This document shows positions 55,110 to 64,000 of a stretch of DNA of 64,000 nt, piece after piece. Numbering within the stretch: the stretch's first letter is position 1; every line of letters starts with the position of its first letter. Made by a program: the position numbers and the translations under genes. Location: NCBI RefSeq assembly GCF_030246945.1, contig NZ_CP126742.1:806001-870000 (forward strand), written 5' to 3'. This DNA comes from Microbacterium sp. zg-Y1090 (GTDB lineage Bacteria; Actinomycetota; Actinomycetes; Actinomycetales; Microbacteriaceae). The notes under the pieces were generated by a model. That model searched no databases. It saw only the letters and a list, made by a program, of their open reading frames with translations, and was not told the DNA's origin.

Positions 55110-56333
55110 ATGACCAGCGCGTTCGTCGTCCGATCCCGCCGCCCCGAGGCGGCAGTGGTCGAGGAGCGCGCCCCGCTGCCACTGCGAGCGCTGCCGGACG
55201 CCGCACGTCCCGTCCTCGCGGCGCCGATCGTGCCGAGCGTGCCGATCGCGCCGTTGTCGGCGTCCCCGGTCGGGGGAGGCGCCGGTGCGAATGCCGTCGT
55301 CCCGCCACCGCCGCCGGTCGCCGGCGTTCCCCGGCCGCGCCGGTCGACAGCGTCGCAGCCGCAGGTGACCCGAGCCGTGGCATCGCCGGCCCGTCGCCGG
55401 CTCCCCGCCGATGCCGCGCTGGCACCGCTCGTGCCCCACCTGGCAGACCCGGCCGTCACCGACCTGTTCGTCAACGGTGCGCACGGGCTGTTCGTCGACC
55501 GCGGTCGGGGCGCGGAGCGGGTGGCGGACTGGAGCGCCGAGGAACCCGAGGTGCGGGCGCTGGCGGTCGACCTCATCGCGCTCGGCGGACGTCATCTCGA
55601 CGATGCGACGCCCTGCGTCGACGTCCGGCTCGACGGCGGGCTGCGGGTGCACGCCGTCCTCCCCCCGGTGTCGCGCGGCGGCACGATCATCTCGGTGCGC
55701 GCGCCCGCGGCCACGGTTCCCGACCTCGACGCGCTGCAGCAGCGGGGCATGTTCGATGCGCGCATGCGCGAACTGCTCGACGCGGTGGTCGACGAGCGGG
55801 TGAACGTGCTCATCACCGGCGCGACCGGCGCAGGCAAGACCACCCTGCTGGCAGCGATGCTCGACCGGGTGCCGCACGCGGAGCGCATCGTGACGATCGA
55901 GGACGTCGCGGAGCTCCGGTTGCGCCACCCGCACCACGTTCGGCTGGAAGCGCGCCAGCCCAACCTCGAAGGCGCCGGCGGGGTATCGCTGGCGCGCCTC
56001 GTGCGCGAAGCGCTGCGCATGCGGCCGGACCGGCTGGTGGTGGGGGAGTGCCGTGGCCAGGAGGTGCGTGAGTTGCTGACCGCGCTGAACACCGGCCATC
56101 ACGGGGGAGCGGGAACGCTCCACGCCGGCAGCATGGGCGACGTCCCCGCCCGCCTCGAGGCCCTGGGCGCCCTGGCGGGGATGGACGAGCGCGCGATCGC
56201 GCGGCAGGCGGTCAGCGCACTCGGCTGCATCGTGCACGTCGGTCGCGGGCGCGACGGGGTGCGCAAGGTCACCGCGATAGCGCGTCCGGTGCTGGCCGGC
56301 AACGGGCTGTCGCTCGAGGCGGTGCCGCGATGA
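55110..56333 (+). CDS. tadA: TadA/CpaF-type secretion ATPase
   Basis: Type II/IV secretion ATPase of Flp/Tad pilus assembly, 407 aa, cytoplasmic hexamer. A ~100-residue Pro/Ala-rich N-terminal extension precedes the core. Walker A GATGAGKTTLLAAML (Lys 243), Asp box (ERIVTIEDVAELRL) and the H-box/Walker B region MRPDRLVVGECRGQEVRELL. The start is leaderless: TAGCGT (55098-55103) ends 6 nt before the ATG. tadBC overlaps by 4 bp (ATGA). No CpaE/TadZ (septum-site-like) partner is encoded in this window, although the M. tuberculosis equivalent locus has one. Confidence 0.94.
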   Translation: MTSAFVVRSRRPEAAVVEERAPLPLRALPDAARPVLAAPIVPSVPIAPLSASPVGGGAGANAVVPPPPPVAGVPRPRRSTASQPQVTRAVASPARRRLPADAALAPLVPHLADPAVTDLFVNGAHGLFVDRGRGAERVADWSAEEPEVRALAVDLIALGGRHLDDATPCVDVRLDGGLRVHAVLPPVSRGGTIISVRAPAATVPDLDALQQRGMFDARMRELLDAVVDERVNVLITGATGAGKTTLLAAMLDRVPHAERIVTIEDVAELRLRHPHHVRLEARQPNLEGAGGVSLARLVREALRMRPDRLVVGECRGQEVRELLTALNTGHHGGAGTLHAGSMGDVPARLEALGALAGMDERAIARQAVSALGCIVHVGRGRDGVRKVTAIARPVLAGNGLSLEAVPR

Positions 56334-57220
56334 TCTGGCGTCGTCGTCGTCGACCGACCATCGCCGATGAGGATGCCGCCGCGGCGACCGTGCTCCAGCT
56401 GGCGGTGCTGCTGCAGGCGGGCATCACCCCGCAACGCGCGTGGCAGCACCTCGCGGCAGCCGGCGACCGGGTCGCGGCCGATGTCTGCGCACGGGTGGAC
56501 GACGGTGCCGCACTTCCTGCGGCGATCGCTTCGGCGGGTGCGACCTGGCGGCATGTGGCCGATGCGTGGTCGGTGGCGACCACCGTCGGTGCGCCGCTGG
56601 CAGTGAGCCTGCGGGCGGTCGCCGAGGCGCTGCGCGACGCGCAATCGGCTGCGGACGACGTGCGCGTCGCGCTCGCGGAGCCTGTCGCCACTGCGCGTCT
56701 CATCGCCTGGCTGCCTCTGGTCGCCGTCGCCCTCGGCGCCGCCCTCGGCTTCGACGCCGTCGGGGTCGTCTTCACGCAGCCGCTCGGGGCGGCCGCCGTC
56801 GTGGCGGGCTTGCTGCTCATGCTCGCGGCGCATCGGTGGACCGCACGGCTGGTCTCCCGTGCACAGGCGCCGCCCGGTGTCCCCGGCCTCGATGCGGAGC
56901 TGTTCGCCGTCGCACTCGCCGGCGGGGCATCGATCCCGCGCGCCCGGGAGCTGGTCACCGCCACCGGGATCGCCGCAGAGCCGGGGACCCACGCCGTGCT
57001 GGCCCTGTCGCGCACCGCGGGCGCTCCGGCGGTGGAACTGCTGCGCGCGGCCGCCGCGCATGCCCGCCACCGGTCCCGCGTCGACGGACGACTGCGGGCC
57101 GCGCGACTGTCGGCCCGGCTGCTGCTGCCGCTCGGCATCTGCACCCTGCCGGCCTTCCTGCTGCTCGGGGTCGCCCCGATGATCCTCGGCGTGCTGGCCG
57201 CCACGCCGCTCTCGCTCTGA
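56330..57220 (+). CDS. Fused TadB-TadC-like T2SS F-domain membrane protein
   Basis: A 296-residue inner-membrane platform protein for the Flp/Tad system. Both halves look like GspF/T2SSF units: residues 20-150 (LQLAVLLQAGITPQRAWQHL with membrane segments LIAWLPLVAVALGAALGFDA and GAAAVVAGLLLMLAAHRW) and 175-290 (LFAVALAGGASIPRARELVT ending LLLPLGICTLPAFLLLGVAP). This is the size of one half-gene plus another, so the usual TadB and TadC genes appear fused and shortened. Basic MIWRRRRR start. Confidence 0.8.
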   Translation: MIWRRRRRPTIADEDAAAATVLQLAVLLQAGITPQRAWQHLAAAGDRVAADVCARVDDGAALPAAIASAGATWRHVADAWSVATTVGAPLAVSLRAVAEALRDAQSAADDVRVALAEPVATARLIAWLPLVAVALGAALGFDAVGVVFTQPLGAAAVVAGLLLMLAAHRWTARLVSRAQAPPGVPGLDAELFAVALAGGASIPRARELVTATGIAAEPGTHAVLALSRTAGAPAVELLRAAAAHARHRSRVDGRLRAARLSARLLLPLGICTLPAFLLLGVAPMILGVLAATPLSL

Positions 57221-57256
57221 CCCGTGCCCGACCGACACCACATGACAAGGAGCATC

Positions 57257-57469
57257 ATGACCCGAAGAACATCCGCCCCGATCCCCGTCCTCACACGCGG
57301 CCGCGCGGCGCGGCTGCTCGCCGACGAGACCGGCGCCGCGACAGCGGAGTACGCCGTCGCCACCATGGCCGCTGTCGCTTTCGCGGGCCTGCTGGTGGTG
57401 ATCATGCGCTCCGACGAGGTGCGCGGCATCCTCACCGATCTCGTGCGCCGCGCACTCACGGTGGCCTGA
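57257..57469 (+). CDS. Flp-like pilin (DUF4244)
   Basis: A 70-residue DUF4244 protein, the probable pilin subunit. Short basic leader (MTRRTSAPIPVLTRGRAARL), then LADETGAATAEYAVATMAAV with the Glu of the pilin-type processing region (TGAATAEYAV), and one transmembrane helix (AVAFAGLLVVIMR). AAGGAG lies 7 nt before ATG 57257; upstream in-frame starts (57224, 57242) lack it. It overlaps tadE (TGATG). Confidence 0.85.
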   Translation: MTRRTSAPIPVLTRGRAARLLADETGAATAEYAVATMAAVAFAGLLVVIMRSDEVRGILTDLVRRALTVA

Positions 57470-57810
57470 TGAACCGCCGCCGGTGGGACGACCGAGGCTC
57501 GGCCTCCGCCGAGCTCGCGGTCGCCCTGCCTGCGGTGGTCGTCGTCTGCGCTCTTCTGCTCGGAGCGCTCACGGCCGCGTCGCGTCAGGTTCGCCTCGAG
57601 CAGGGCGCGGCGCAGGGCGCACGGCTGGCGGCGCGGGGTGAGGGTGACGCACGCGTGCAGGATGCCGTGTCCCGCGCGGTCACCGGTGCCGCCGCGGCCA
57701 TCGGCTCCGATGGCGACCTCGTATGCGTTACCGCCACCGCGCCGGCGGGCCTGCCCCTGCCGCTCGGTGAGCTGCGTGCGACCGCGTGCGCCGTGGGCGA
57801 GGCCCGCTGA
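57469..57810 (+). CDS. TadE-like pilus pseudopilin
   Basis: A 113-residue TadE-family protein: short N-terminus RRWDDRGSASAELAVALPAV with the AELA(V) processing-region pattern, one transmembrane helix (VVVVCALLLGALTAA), and a small extracytoplasmic part with two Cys. Overlaps the previous stop and the next start by one base each (TGATG), so the tad genes are tightly coupled. Minor pseudopilin by family. Confidence 0.82.
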   Translation: MNRRRWDDRGSASAELAVALPAVVVVCALLLGALTAASRQVRLEQGAAQGARLAARGEGDARVQDAVSRAVTGAAAAIGSDGDLVCVTATAPAGLPLPLGELRATACAVGEAR

Positions 57811-58148
57811 TGCCCGGGACGGTCGCCGTCGTCGGCGTGCTCGCATCCAGCATGCTGCTGGGCGCCTCGCTGCTGGCCGTCGGATCGGCCGCGGTGTGGA
57901 GTCAGCGACTGTCGGGCGCCGCCGACGCCGCCGCGCTCGCGGCCGCCGACGCGGCATCCGGTGCCGTCGCAGGCGTGCCGTGCGAGCGCGCCGCGCAGGT
58001 CGCCGCGACCGTGGGGGCACAGGTGCTCGCGTGCGAGCTCGACGGCCTCGTGGCCACCGTCACCCTGGGGGCGACGTACGGGGCCATGCCCGTTGCGGTG
58101 GCCGCTCGTGCAGGTCCGCCGCCGGCTCCGCCTCCCGTCGCGCCCTGA
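57810..58148 (+). CDS. TadE-like/Rv3654c-like secreted protein
   Basis: A 112-residue protein with an N-terminal membrane helix (VAVVGVLASSMLLGASLLAV), a DAAALAAADAAS segment and a Pro-rich end. By position (after flp and tadE) and by the WSQRLSGAADAAALAAADAA pattern it matches the Rv3654c-type third gene of actinobacterial tad loci. Start within the tadE stop (TGATG). No function beyond probable pilus or secretion role. Confidence 0.72.
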   Translation: MPGTVAVVGVLASSMLLGASLLAVGSAAVWSQRLSGAADAAALAAADAASGAVAGVPCERAAQVAATVGAQVLACELDGLVATVTLGATYGAMPVAVAARAGPPPAPPPVAP

Positions 58149-58377
58149 CGCGCCGCGACCCCGCGGAGCAGGCGCGAGCGGAAGCGGTGGACCCGGCGGA
58201 TCGACGTGACAGAGGGGTCGACGGGTGCTCTCGGCTTTCTCCAAGGGAGTGAAAAGCAGCGGTGCTTATCCTTTCGCACCGTTGAGTGAAGGCGCCGACC
58301 GTCCGCTGCGTCCGGTCGGCCTCGGGCGGTGCGGCGTGGGATGTCCGCCGCACTGCCACGCACGTTGGAAGGCAGTG

Positions 58378-60792
58378 ATGAACCCGAACTTCTCTTTCCT
58401 TCGCGGCTTCCGCCGCCGCAAGCATGCCCTTCGCGCGTCCCTCGGCACGCTCGTCGCGGCCGCACTGGTCGTTGCGCCCGTGATCGCCGACCCCGCGCAC
58501 GCGAAGGTGGATGACGCGGCCCCGGTGGGCGAGGCGCTGGCCGGCCCGAACACCGAGGTCACCTACATCGGCCACGGGGCGGGTCTGGACCTCAAGGGGT
58601 ACCTGCCTCCGACGGACATCGTGCCCGACCCGCTGGCCGCGTATCCCGCTGGTCGGCCGGCAGGGTATGTCGACGAGTCGGCGTTCGCCGGTGTCCGCAA
58701 GGTCGCGTCCATCGACGACGAGTCGCTCATCGGCGAGACGTTCTGCATCAACCTGCGCATCATGACCGCGGTGGGCACCGGCTACGCGTCGGGGGCCTGG
58801 ACGGAATCCAACGTCCCGAATCTCGGCTACGTCACCTACGTGCTCAACAACTATTACCCGTCGGTCGATGCGCCGGCCGGACTGACCCGCGACCAGCAGG
58901 CTGCGGCCGTGCAGTCGGCGATCTGGTACTTCACCGACGGCTTCGTGATGGGCACCAGCCCGTCCAAGGTGCGCGCGGCCACCGCGGCGATCGTCGAGGC
59001 CGCTCAGGCCAACGGCCCGGTGGTCGAGCCGCCGGCGCCCGACGTGGAGATCACTCCGGCGTCCGCATCGGCGGCTGAAGGGGCCTCGGCGGGTCCCTAC
59101 GTGGTCACCGCCGAGGGCGTCGAGGCGGTCGACGCCGAGGGTGCCGCGATGGTCACCGTCAGCGTGCCGACCGGCTACACGATGTACGCCGACCCCGACG
59201 CCACCCTGTCGTTGGGGAGCTCGAACGAGGTTCCCTCTGGCACCTCCGTGTGGATCACGGGACCCGGTGTCACCGCCGCCGAAACCGTGCTGACCGCCCG
59301 GGCCGCCGTCGACGTGCAGTCGGGGGTCGCCTATCTCTACGACGGCAACAGCCCCAATCGCGACGACGCCCAGCCTCTGATCCTCGGCAAGACGACCGAG
59401 CTCGAGGCCATCGCGACCGCGACCGCGGAGTACTTCGCTGCAGGCGACCTCACGGTCAACAAGCAGTACGCCGGCACCGCGGTGGGTCAGCAGGGCGCGG
59501 CCGAGCTGGTGATCGACTGCGGCGAGGGGTACGTCTTCACCCAGCAGATCCCCGCGGGCACCAGCACCAGGCAGACCTACACCTTCACCGGCATCCCGGT
59601 CGGCAACACCTGCACGGTGACCGAGCCCATCACCGGGGCGACCACCGAGGTGGGCGTCACCTCCGACGCTCCGCAGACGGGCACGATGCTGCCCGAGGGC
59701 CTGGCGCTGACGGTCACCAACACGGTCGACCTCAACCCGGGCTCGCTCGACCTCGTGAAGGTCATCGCGGGCGGCGCAGCCGGCTCGCAGGACGAGGTGT
59801 CGGTGAGCATCATGTGCACCAGCGGCCTGCAGGACACCTTTGCGATTCCCGCGGGATCGGCGGCGGGTGAGTACGTGCGGTCGTACACGGACCTTCCCGC
59901 CGGGGACGAGTGCACCGTGACCGAGCCGGCGACGGGGTCGAACACCGTCGTGGAGGTGACCACGGACGCCCCGGTGACCGTGGGCATCGCGCCCGGTGCC
60001 GCCGTCGAGGCGCGCGTGACCAACACGGTCGAGTTCCGCCCCGGGGCTCTCACGCTGACCAAGACCGTGGCCGGTGACGCGGCCGGCTCGCAGTCGGAGA
60101 TCCAGGTCGGCGTCATGTGCGACAGCGGGCTGGATGAGACCTTCACCATCCCCGCCGGCGCGGCGGCCGGTGACTACACGCAGAGGTACGAGCCGATCCC
60201 GGCCGGGTCGGAGTGCGTCATCACCGAGCTGGCATCGGGCTCCACCACCGAGGTGGAGGTCGTGCCCGGCGACCCGGTCACCGTGACGATCGAGCCGGGA
60301 GTGACTGCTGACGTCGAGCTCACCAACACGGTGACCTTCCGGCCGGGCTCGCTCCGCGTGGTCAAGGTCATCGACGGCACGGGAGCCGGCCTGCAGTCCG
60401 CCATCTCCCTGTCGGTGATGTGCGACAACGGGTGGGCGGAGACCTTCGACATCCCCGCCGGCTCGGCCGCCGGGGAGTACAAGAAGACGTTCAGCGGACT
60501 GCCTGCCGGCACGGAGTGCACCGTTGCCGAGCGGGAGACGGGCGTCAACGACGCGGTGCGCATCGCCGCCGACGACCCCGTCACGGTGACGATCGCGCCG
60601 GGTGCCGAGACGGATGCCACGCTGACCAACACCGTGATGCGGCTGCAGAGCATCGCCGGCGGCGGGCTCGCCATGTCGGGTGCCGACGCTCCGATGCCGC
60701 TGCTGGCGGCAGCGGCCGGTGTGATCGGCCTGGGAGTGCTGCTGATCGTGGCTGTGCGGGCGAACCGTCGCCAGGCATCCGGCGAGGAGTGA
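58378..60792 (+). CDS. Thioester-domain surface adhesin with repeated DUF5979 modules
   Basis: An 804-residue wall protein. Signal peptide (LRASLGTLVAAALVVAPVIA), then a thioester (TED/TQXA) domain with reactive Cys123 (TFCINLR) and partner Gln179 (AAAVQSAIWYFTDG). This class forms covalent bonds with host or surface amines. Four repeated ~100-residue immunoglobulin-like DUF5979 modules follow (LVKVIAGGAAGSQDEVSVSI, LTKTVAGDAAGSQSEIQVGV, VVKVIDGTGAGLQSAISLSV), each with paired Cys. The end has GGGLAMSGADAP, a membrane helix and RRQA, an LAxSG-like sorting signal. GGAAGG ribosome-binding site. A 230-bp leader region upstream contains the dyad GCCGACCG-N11-CGGTCGGC. Confidence 0.9.
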   Translation: MNPNFSFLRGFRRRKHALRASLGTLVAAALVVAPVIADPAHAKVDDAAPVGEALAGPNTEVTYIGHGAGLDLKGYLPPTDIVPDPLAAYPAGRPAGYVDESAFAGVRKVASIDDESLIGETFCINLRIMTAVGTGYASGAWTESNVPNLGYVTYVLNNYYPSVDAPAGLTRDQQAAAVQSAIWYFTDGFVMGTSPSKVRAATAAIVEAAQANGPVVEPPAPDVEITPASASAAEGASAGPYVVTAEGVEAVDAEGAAMVTVSVPTGYTMYADPDATLSLGSSNEVPSGTSVWITGPGVTAAETVLTARAAVDVQSGVAYLYDGNSPNRDDAQPLILGKTTELEAIATATAEYFAAGDLTVNKQYAGTAVGQQGAAELVIDCGEGYVFTQQIPAGTSTRQTYTFTGIPVGNTCTVTEPITGATTEVGVTSDAPQTGTMLPEGLALTVTNTVDLNPGSLDLVKVIAGGAAGSQDEVSVSIMCTSGLQDTFAIPAGSAAGEYVRSYTDLPAGDECTVTEPATGSNTVVEVTTDAPVTVGIAPGAAVEARVTNTVEFRPGALTLTKTVAGDAAGSQSEIQVGVMCDSGLDETFTIPAGAAAGDYTQRYEPIPAGSECVITELASGSTTEVEVVPGDPVTVTIEPGVTADVELTNTVTFRPGSLRVVKVIDGTGAGLQSAISLSVMCDNGWAETFDIPAGSAAGEYKKTFSGLPAGTECTVAERETGVNDAVRIAADDPVTVTIAPGAETDATLTNTVMRLQSIAGGGLAMSGADAPMPLLAAAAGVIGLGVLLIVAVRANRRQASGEE

Positions 60793-60955
60793 TGCGACCG
60801 GATCGGGTGGGGGTGTGCACCGCGCGCCTCCACCCGACGGCGGGTCAGGGCTGACCGGGGAGCGCGGAGAGGAGAGAGTCCTCACCGCTGAGCGTACTCA
60901 GGTTCTGCTCTGCTCGCCGGTGTGTATGGTGTGCACGGATAGAAAGGCGGCCACC

Positions 60956-63679
60956 GTGGCACAGGGCAAGAAGCTCGTCATCGTCGAGTCCCCGACGAAG
61001 ATGAAGTCGATCCAGGGATACCTGGGCGATGGCTACGAGGTGCTGAGCTCGGTGGGACACATCCGCGACCTCGCGGACAAAAAGGACATCCCGGCCGAGA
61101 AGAAGAAGGCCTACGGCAAGTACTCGATCGACGTCGAGAACGACTTCGACCCGCTCTATGTCGTCAACGACCGCAAGACGAAGACGGTCGCGGAACTGAA
61201 GCGCGCGCTGAAGGGCGCCGACGAGGTCCTGCTCGCCACCGATGAAGACCGCGAAGGCGAGGCCATCGCGTGGCACCTGCTCGAGGTGCTCAAGCCCAAG
61301 GTGCCCGTCAAGCGCATGGTGTTCCACGAGATCACCAAGGACGCGATCCAGGCTGCCGCACAGAACACCCGCGAACTCGACCACGCCCTCGTCGACGCGC
61401 AGGAGACCCGCCGCGTGCTCGACCGCCTCTACGGCTGGGACGTCTCGCCGGTGCTGTGGCGCAAGATCGGCAGCGGCCGCGAAGGGCAGGCCCTCAGCGC
61501 CGGCCGCGTGCAGTCCGCCGCCACCCGCATGGTCGTCGAGCGCGAGCGCGAGCGCATGGCGTTCGTCTCGGCGTCGTACTGGGACGTGGATGCCACGGCC
61601 GCCAAAGACGGTGAGAGCTTCGGCACGCGCCTGGCACGCGTCGACGGTCTGCCGCTGGCCCGCGGCACCGACTTCGACGACAAGGGCGAGCTGAAGAAGG
61701 CCGTCATCGTCTTCGACGAGCAGCAGGCGCGGGAACTGGCCGAAGCCATCGCGGCGAAGGCCACGGCATCCGTCACGTCCGTCGAGGCCAAGCCCGGCAC
61801 CCGCAGCCCCAAGGCCCCGTTCACGACGTCGACGATGCAGCAGGAAGCGGGCCGCAAGCTCTCGATGAGCGCCAAGCACGCCATGAGCGTCGCCCAGCGT
61901 CTCTACGAGAAGGGCTACATCACCTATATGCGCACCGACTCGACGGCCCTGAGCACTCAGGCCGTCGAAGCCGCCCGCGCGCAGGCGGTGTCGCTGTACG
62001 GCGCGGCCGCCGTGCCCGACAAGCCCCGCGTCTACCGCAGCAAGAGCCGCAACGCCCAGGAGGCGCACGAGGCCATCCGCCCGTCGGGCGAGCAGTTCCG
62101 CACGCCGTCGTCGGTGGCATCCGACCTCGACCGCGACGAGGCGCGCCTGTACGACCTCATCTGGAAGCGCACCGTCGCCAGCCAGATGTCCGATGCCAAG
62201 TACGAGACCACGACGGTCATCCTCACCGCCACCGCGGCCGGACGCAGCGCCGAGTTCACCGCGTCGGGCACGGTCTACACCTTCAAGGGCTTCCTCGAGG
62301 CCTACGAAGAGGGTCGTGACGAGAAGCGCGGTGACGCCGACAAGGATGCCGACCAGTCGCTGCCCGCGCTCACCGTCGGCGACACGCTCAGCCTGCGCGA
62401 CGTCGAGCCCAAGGGCCACGCCACGAGCCCCAAGCCCCGCTACACCGAGGCGAGCCTGGTCAAGGCGCTCGAGGAGAGGGGCATCGGACGCCCGTCGACC
62501 TTCGCCAGCATCATCGACGTCATCCTCGACCGCGGCTATGTCACCAAGCGCGGCCAGGCGCTCGTGCCCAGCTGGCTGTCCTTCAGCGTCGTGCGCCTGC
62601 TCGAAGAGCACTTCGCTGATCTGGTCGACTACGACTTCACCGCCGCTCTCGAAGACGACCTCGATGCCATCGCCCGCGGCGAGCAGCAGCGTGTGGCGTG
62701 GCTGAAGGACTTCTACTACGGCTCGAAGGACCACGTGGGCCTGCGCCACATCGTCGACAACCTCGGCGATATCGACGCGCGCGAGCTCAACTCCACCCGC
62801 ATCGGCGACGTGGCGACGCTGCGCTTCGGCAAGTACGGCCCCTACCTCGAGGTCCCCGACGCCAGCGGTGACCCCGAGGCCAAGCCCCGCATCGTCAACG
62901 TGCCCGACGACCTGGCGCCCGACGAGCTCACTCCGCAGAAGGCCCAGGAGCTGATCGACGCTCCCGTCGCCGGCGACCGGGTGCTCGGGGAGAACCCCGA
63001 CAACGGCAAGCTGATCGTCGTCAAGGACGGCCGCTTCGGCCCGTACGTGCAGGAAGTCGAGCCGGTCGACCCGGATGCCGTCGACACCGAGACCGGTGAG
63101 GTGGCGGAGGAGCCGAAGAAGAAGACCACGCGCAAGAAGGCGGAGGCCGCACCCAAGCCCCGCACCGCGTCGCTGTTCAAGAGCATGTCGGTGGAGACCA
63201 TCGATCTCGACACCGCGCTGAAGCTGCTGTCGCTGCCGCGCGTCGTGGGTGTCGACCCCGAGAGCGGCGTCGAGATCACCGCCCAGAACGGCCGGTACGG
63301 TCCCTACCTGAAAAAGGGCACGGACTCTCGCACGCTGCAGAGCGAGGACCAGCTGTTCGACATCACCCTCGACGAGGCGCTCGCCGTCTATGCGCAGCCG
63401 AAGTACGGTGCGCGCAGCGCATCCAGCGCGCTCAAGGAGTTCGAGGCCGACCCCGTCAGCGGCAAGCCGATCAAGCTGAAGGACGGCCGCTTCGGGCCCT
63501 ACGTGACCGACGGCGAGACAAACGCGACGATCCCGCGCGGCGAGAACGTCGAAGAGGTCACGTTCGAGCGCGCCGTGCAGCTGCTGGCCGACAAGCGTGC
63601 CAAGGGGCCTGCGCCCAAGAAGCGCGCCGCGGCCCGCAAGACGACCACGACCCGCAAGCCCGCGGCCAAGAAGAAGTGA
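60956..63679 (+). CDS. topA: DNA topoisomerase I
   Basis: Type IA topoisomerase relaxing negative supercoils; 907 aa. Toprim region [20 protein letters not shown] with [16 protein letters not shown], active-site Tyr324 in [14 protein letters not shown], and several C-terminal basic/TOPRIM-C repeats ending in an [21 protein letters not shown] Lys/Arg tail, typical of actinobacteria. AAAGGCGG lies upstream of GTG 60956. TATGGT (60925-60930) may be the -10. tmk starts inside its stop codon (GTGA). Confidence 0.97.
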   Translation: MAQGKKLVIVESPTKMKSIQGYLGDGYEVLSSVGHIRDLADKKDIPAEKKKAYGKYSIDVENDFDPLYVVNDRKTKTVAELKRALKGADEVLLATDEDREGEAIAWHLLEVLKPKVPVKRMVFHEITKDAIQAAAQNTRELDHALVDAQETRRVLDRLYGWDVSPVLWRKIGSGREGQALSAGRVQSAATRMVVERERERMAFVSASYWDVDATAAKDGESFGTRLARVDGLPLARGTDFDDKGELKKAVIVFDEQQARELAEAIAAKATASVTSVEAKPGTRSPKAPFTTSTMQQEAGRKLSMSAKHAMSVAQRLYEKGYITYMRTDSTALSTQAVEAARAQAVSLYGAAAVPDKPRVYRSKSRNAQEAHEAIRPSGEQFRTPSSVASDLDRDEARLYDLIWKRTVASQMSDAKYETTTVILTATAAGRSAEFTASGTVYTFKGFLEAYEEGRDEKRGDADKDADQSLPALTVGDTLSLRDVEPKGHATSPKPRYTEASLVKALEERGIGRPSTFASIIDVILDRGYVTKRGQALVPSWLSFSVVRLLEEHFADLVDYDFTAALEDDLDAIARGEQQRVAWLKDFYYGSKDHVGLRHIVDNLGDIDARELNSTRIGDVATLRFGKYGPYLEVPDASGDPEAKPRIVNVPDDLAPDELTPQKAQELIDAPVAGDRVLGENPDNGKLIVVKDGRFGPYVQEVEPVDPDAVDTETGEVAEEPKKKTTRKKAEAAPKPRTASLFKSMSVETIDLDTALKLLSLPRVVGVDPESGVEITAQNGRYGPYLKKGTDSRTLQSEDQLFDITLDEALAVYAQPKYGARSASSALKEFEADPVSGKPIKLKDGRFGPYVTDGETNATIPRGENVEEVTFERAVQLLADKRAKGPAPKKRAAARKTTTTRKPAAKKK

Positions 63680-64000
63680 CCACGCCCGAGTCCCGCACCG
63701 GCCTCTGGGTCACCTTCGAAGGCGGCGACGGAGCGGGCAAGACGACGCAGGCCGCGCTGCTCGAGCAGTGGCTGCAGCAGCAGGGGCGCACCGTGCTGCG
63801 CACCCGCGAGCCCGGCGGGAGCGACGTCGGGGTGCTGATCCGCGACATCGTGCTGCATCACCGTGGCGACATCGCTCCGCGTGCCGAGGCGCTGCTGTAC
63901 GCCGCCGACCGCGCGCACCACGTGGCGACGATCGTGCGCCCCGCCCTCGCCCGCGGCGAGGTCGTGATCCAGGACCGCTACCTCGACTCGTCGGTCGCCT
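63676..64000 (+). CDS. tmk: Thymidylate kinase, partial
   Basis: dTMP to dTDP kinase, runs off the window; first 108 codons present. [20 protein letters not shown] is the P-loop, [10 protein letters not shown] the DR(E/P) region, [20 protein letters not shown] and [10 protein letters not shown] follow. GTG 63676 overlaps the topA stop by 4 bp. topA-tmk coupling is common in actinobacteria. Confidence 0.95.
   Translation, partial: MTTPESRTGLWVTFEGGDGAGKTTQAALLEQWLQQQGRTVLRTREPGGSDVGVLIRDIVLHHRGDIAPRAEALLYAADRAHHVATIVRPALARGEVVIQDRYLDSSVA

Noticed and set aside
58060..60885. Long minus-strand frame opposite the thioester adhesin
   Set aside because: No recognisable domain; the plus-strand protein has a signal peptide, repeats and conserved Cys pairs.

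Overview
The window is a chromosomal segment of a very GC-rich actinobacterium, most likely a Microbacteriaceae member close to Microbacterium. This is inferred from base composition, GTG starts, an actinobacterial 6C RNA beside a Tad pilus locus, an aspartokinase with an internal beta-subunit start, malate:quinone oxidoreductase, a stand-alone LigD-type polymerase, and many leaderless promoters (TANNNT 6-7 nt before the start codon). There is no rRNA, insertion sequence, prophage or CRISPR array. Forty-nine of the described protein genes look intact or run off an edge; two further stretches look like gene remnants.

Layout. 1-10,410: an apparent catabolic cluster for an unidentified amine or amide. 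A leftward operon (flavin monooxygenase, RidA, DUF1028, M20 amidohydrolase; every junction overlaps by 4 bp), a LysR regulator, a YtcJ-like amidohydrolase, and a rightward NitT/TauT-type ABC transporter followed by a GMC oxidoreductase. The two divergent promoter regions carry copies of the same ungapped 84-bp module. 10,341-17,223: housekeeping and small genes (LON domain, DUF427, PIN, DUF1697, macrodomain, SDR, LigD polymerase, BFN, F420-type reductase) with a palindromic repeat cluster at 14,367-14,706. 17,302-22,314: tRNA-Ser, a transglutaminase/DUF58/MoxR operon and the SRP RNA. 22,405-29,180: pta-ackA, a beta-phosphoglucomutase-like HAD and a GH65 phosphorylase, which together suggest maltose or trehalose phosphorolysis and acetate overflow. 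29,190-38,901: lipoprotein, dnaX-recR, ThrE-like exporter, lysC-asd, mqo, and a UV-damage glycosylase.

38,902-45,579: a bipartite tandem repeat array (11 cores), a small PLDc_N-like remnant, an ECF42 sigma factor with its DGPF partner, tdk, an lldR-lldD lactate operon with two operator-like palindromes, a third repeat cluster, a HAD phosphatase and tRNA-Pro. 45,667-52,737: metallophosphoesterase, class A PBP with PASTA domains, DUF4177-RidA pair, a perfect 17-bp hairpin, and a sortase-type surface protein divergent from a TetR regulator. 52,753-64,000: acs, 6C RNA, a compact tad locus (tadA, fused tadBC, flp-like, two tadE-like genes), a thioester-domain surface adhesin, topA and the start of tmk.

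Most noteworthy are the duplicated 84-bp promoter module that may define a LysR regulon, three different intergenic repeat families that border convergent gene ends (one supplies the stop codon of the LigD-type gene), and the series of leaderless start sites.
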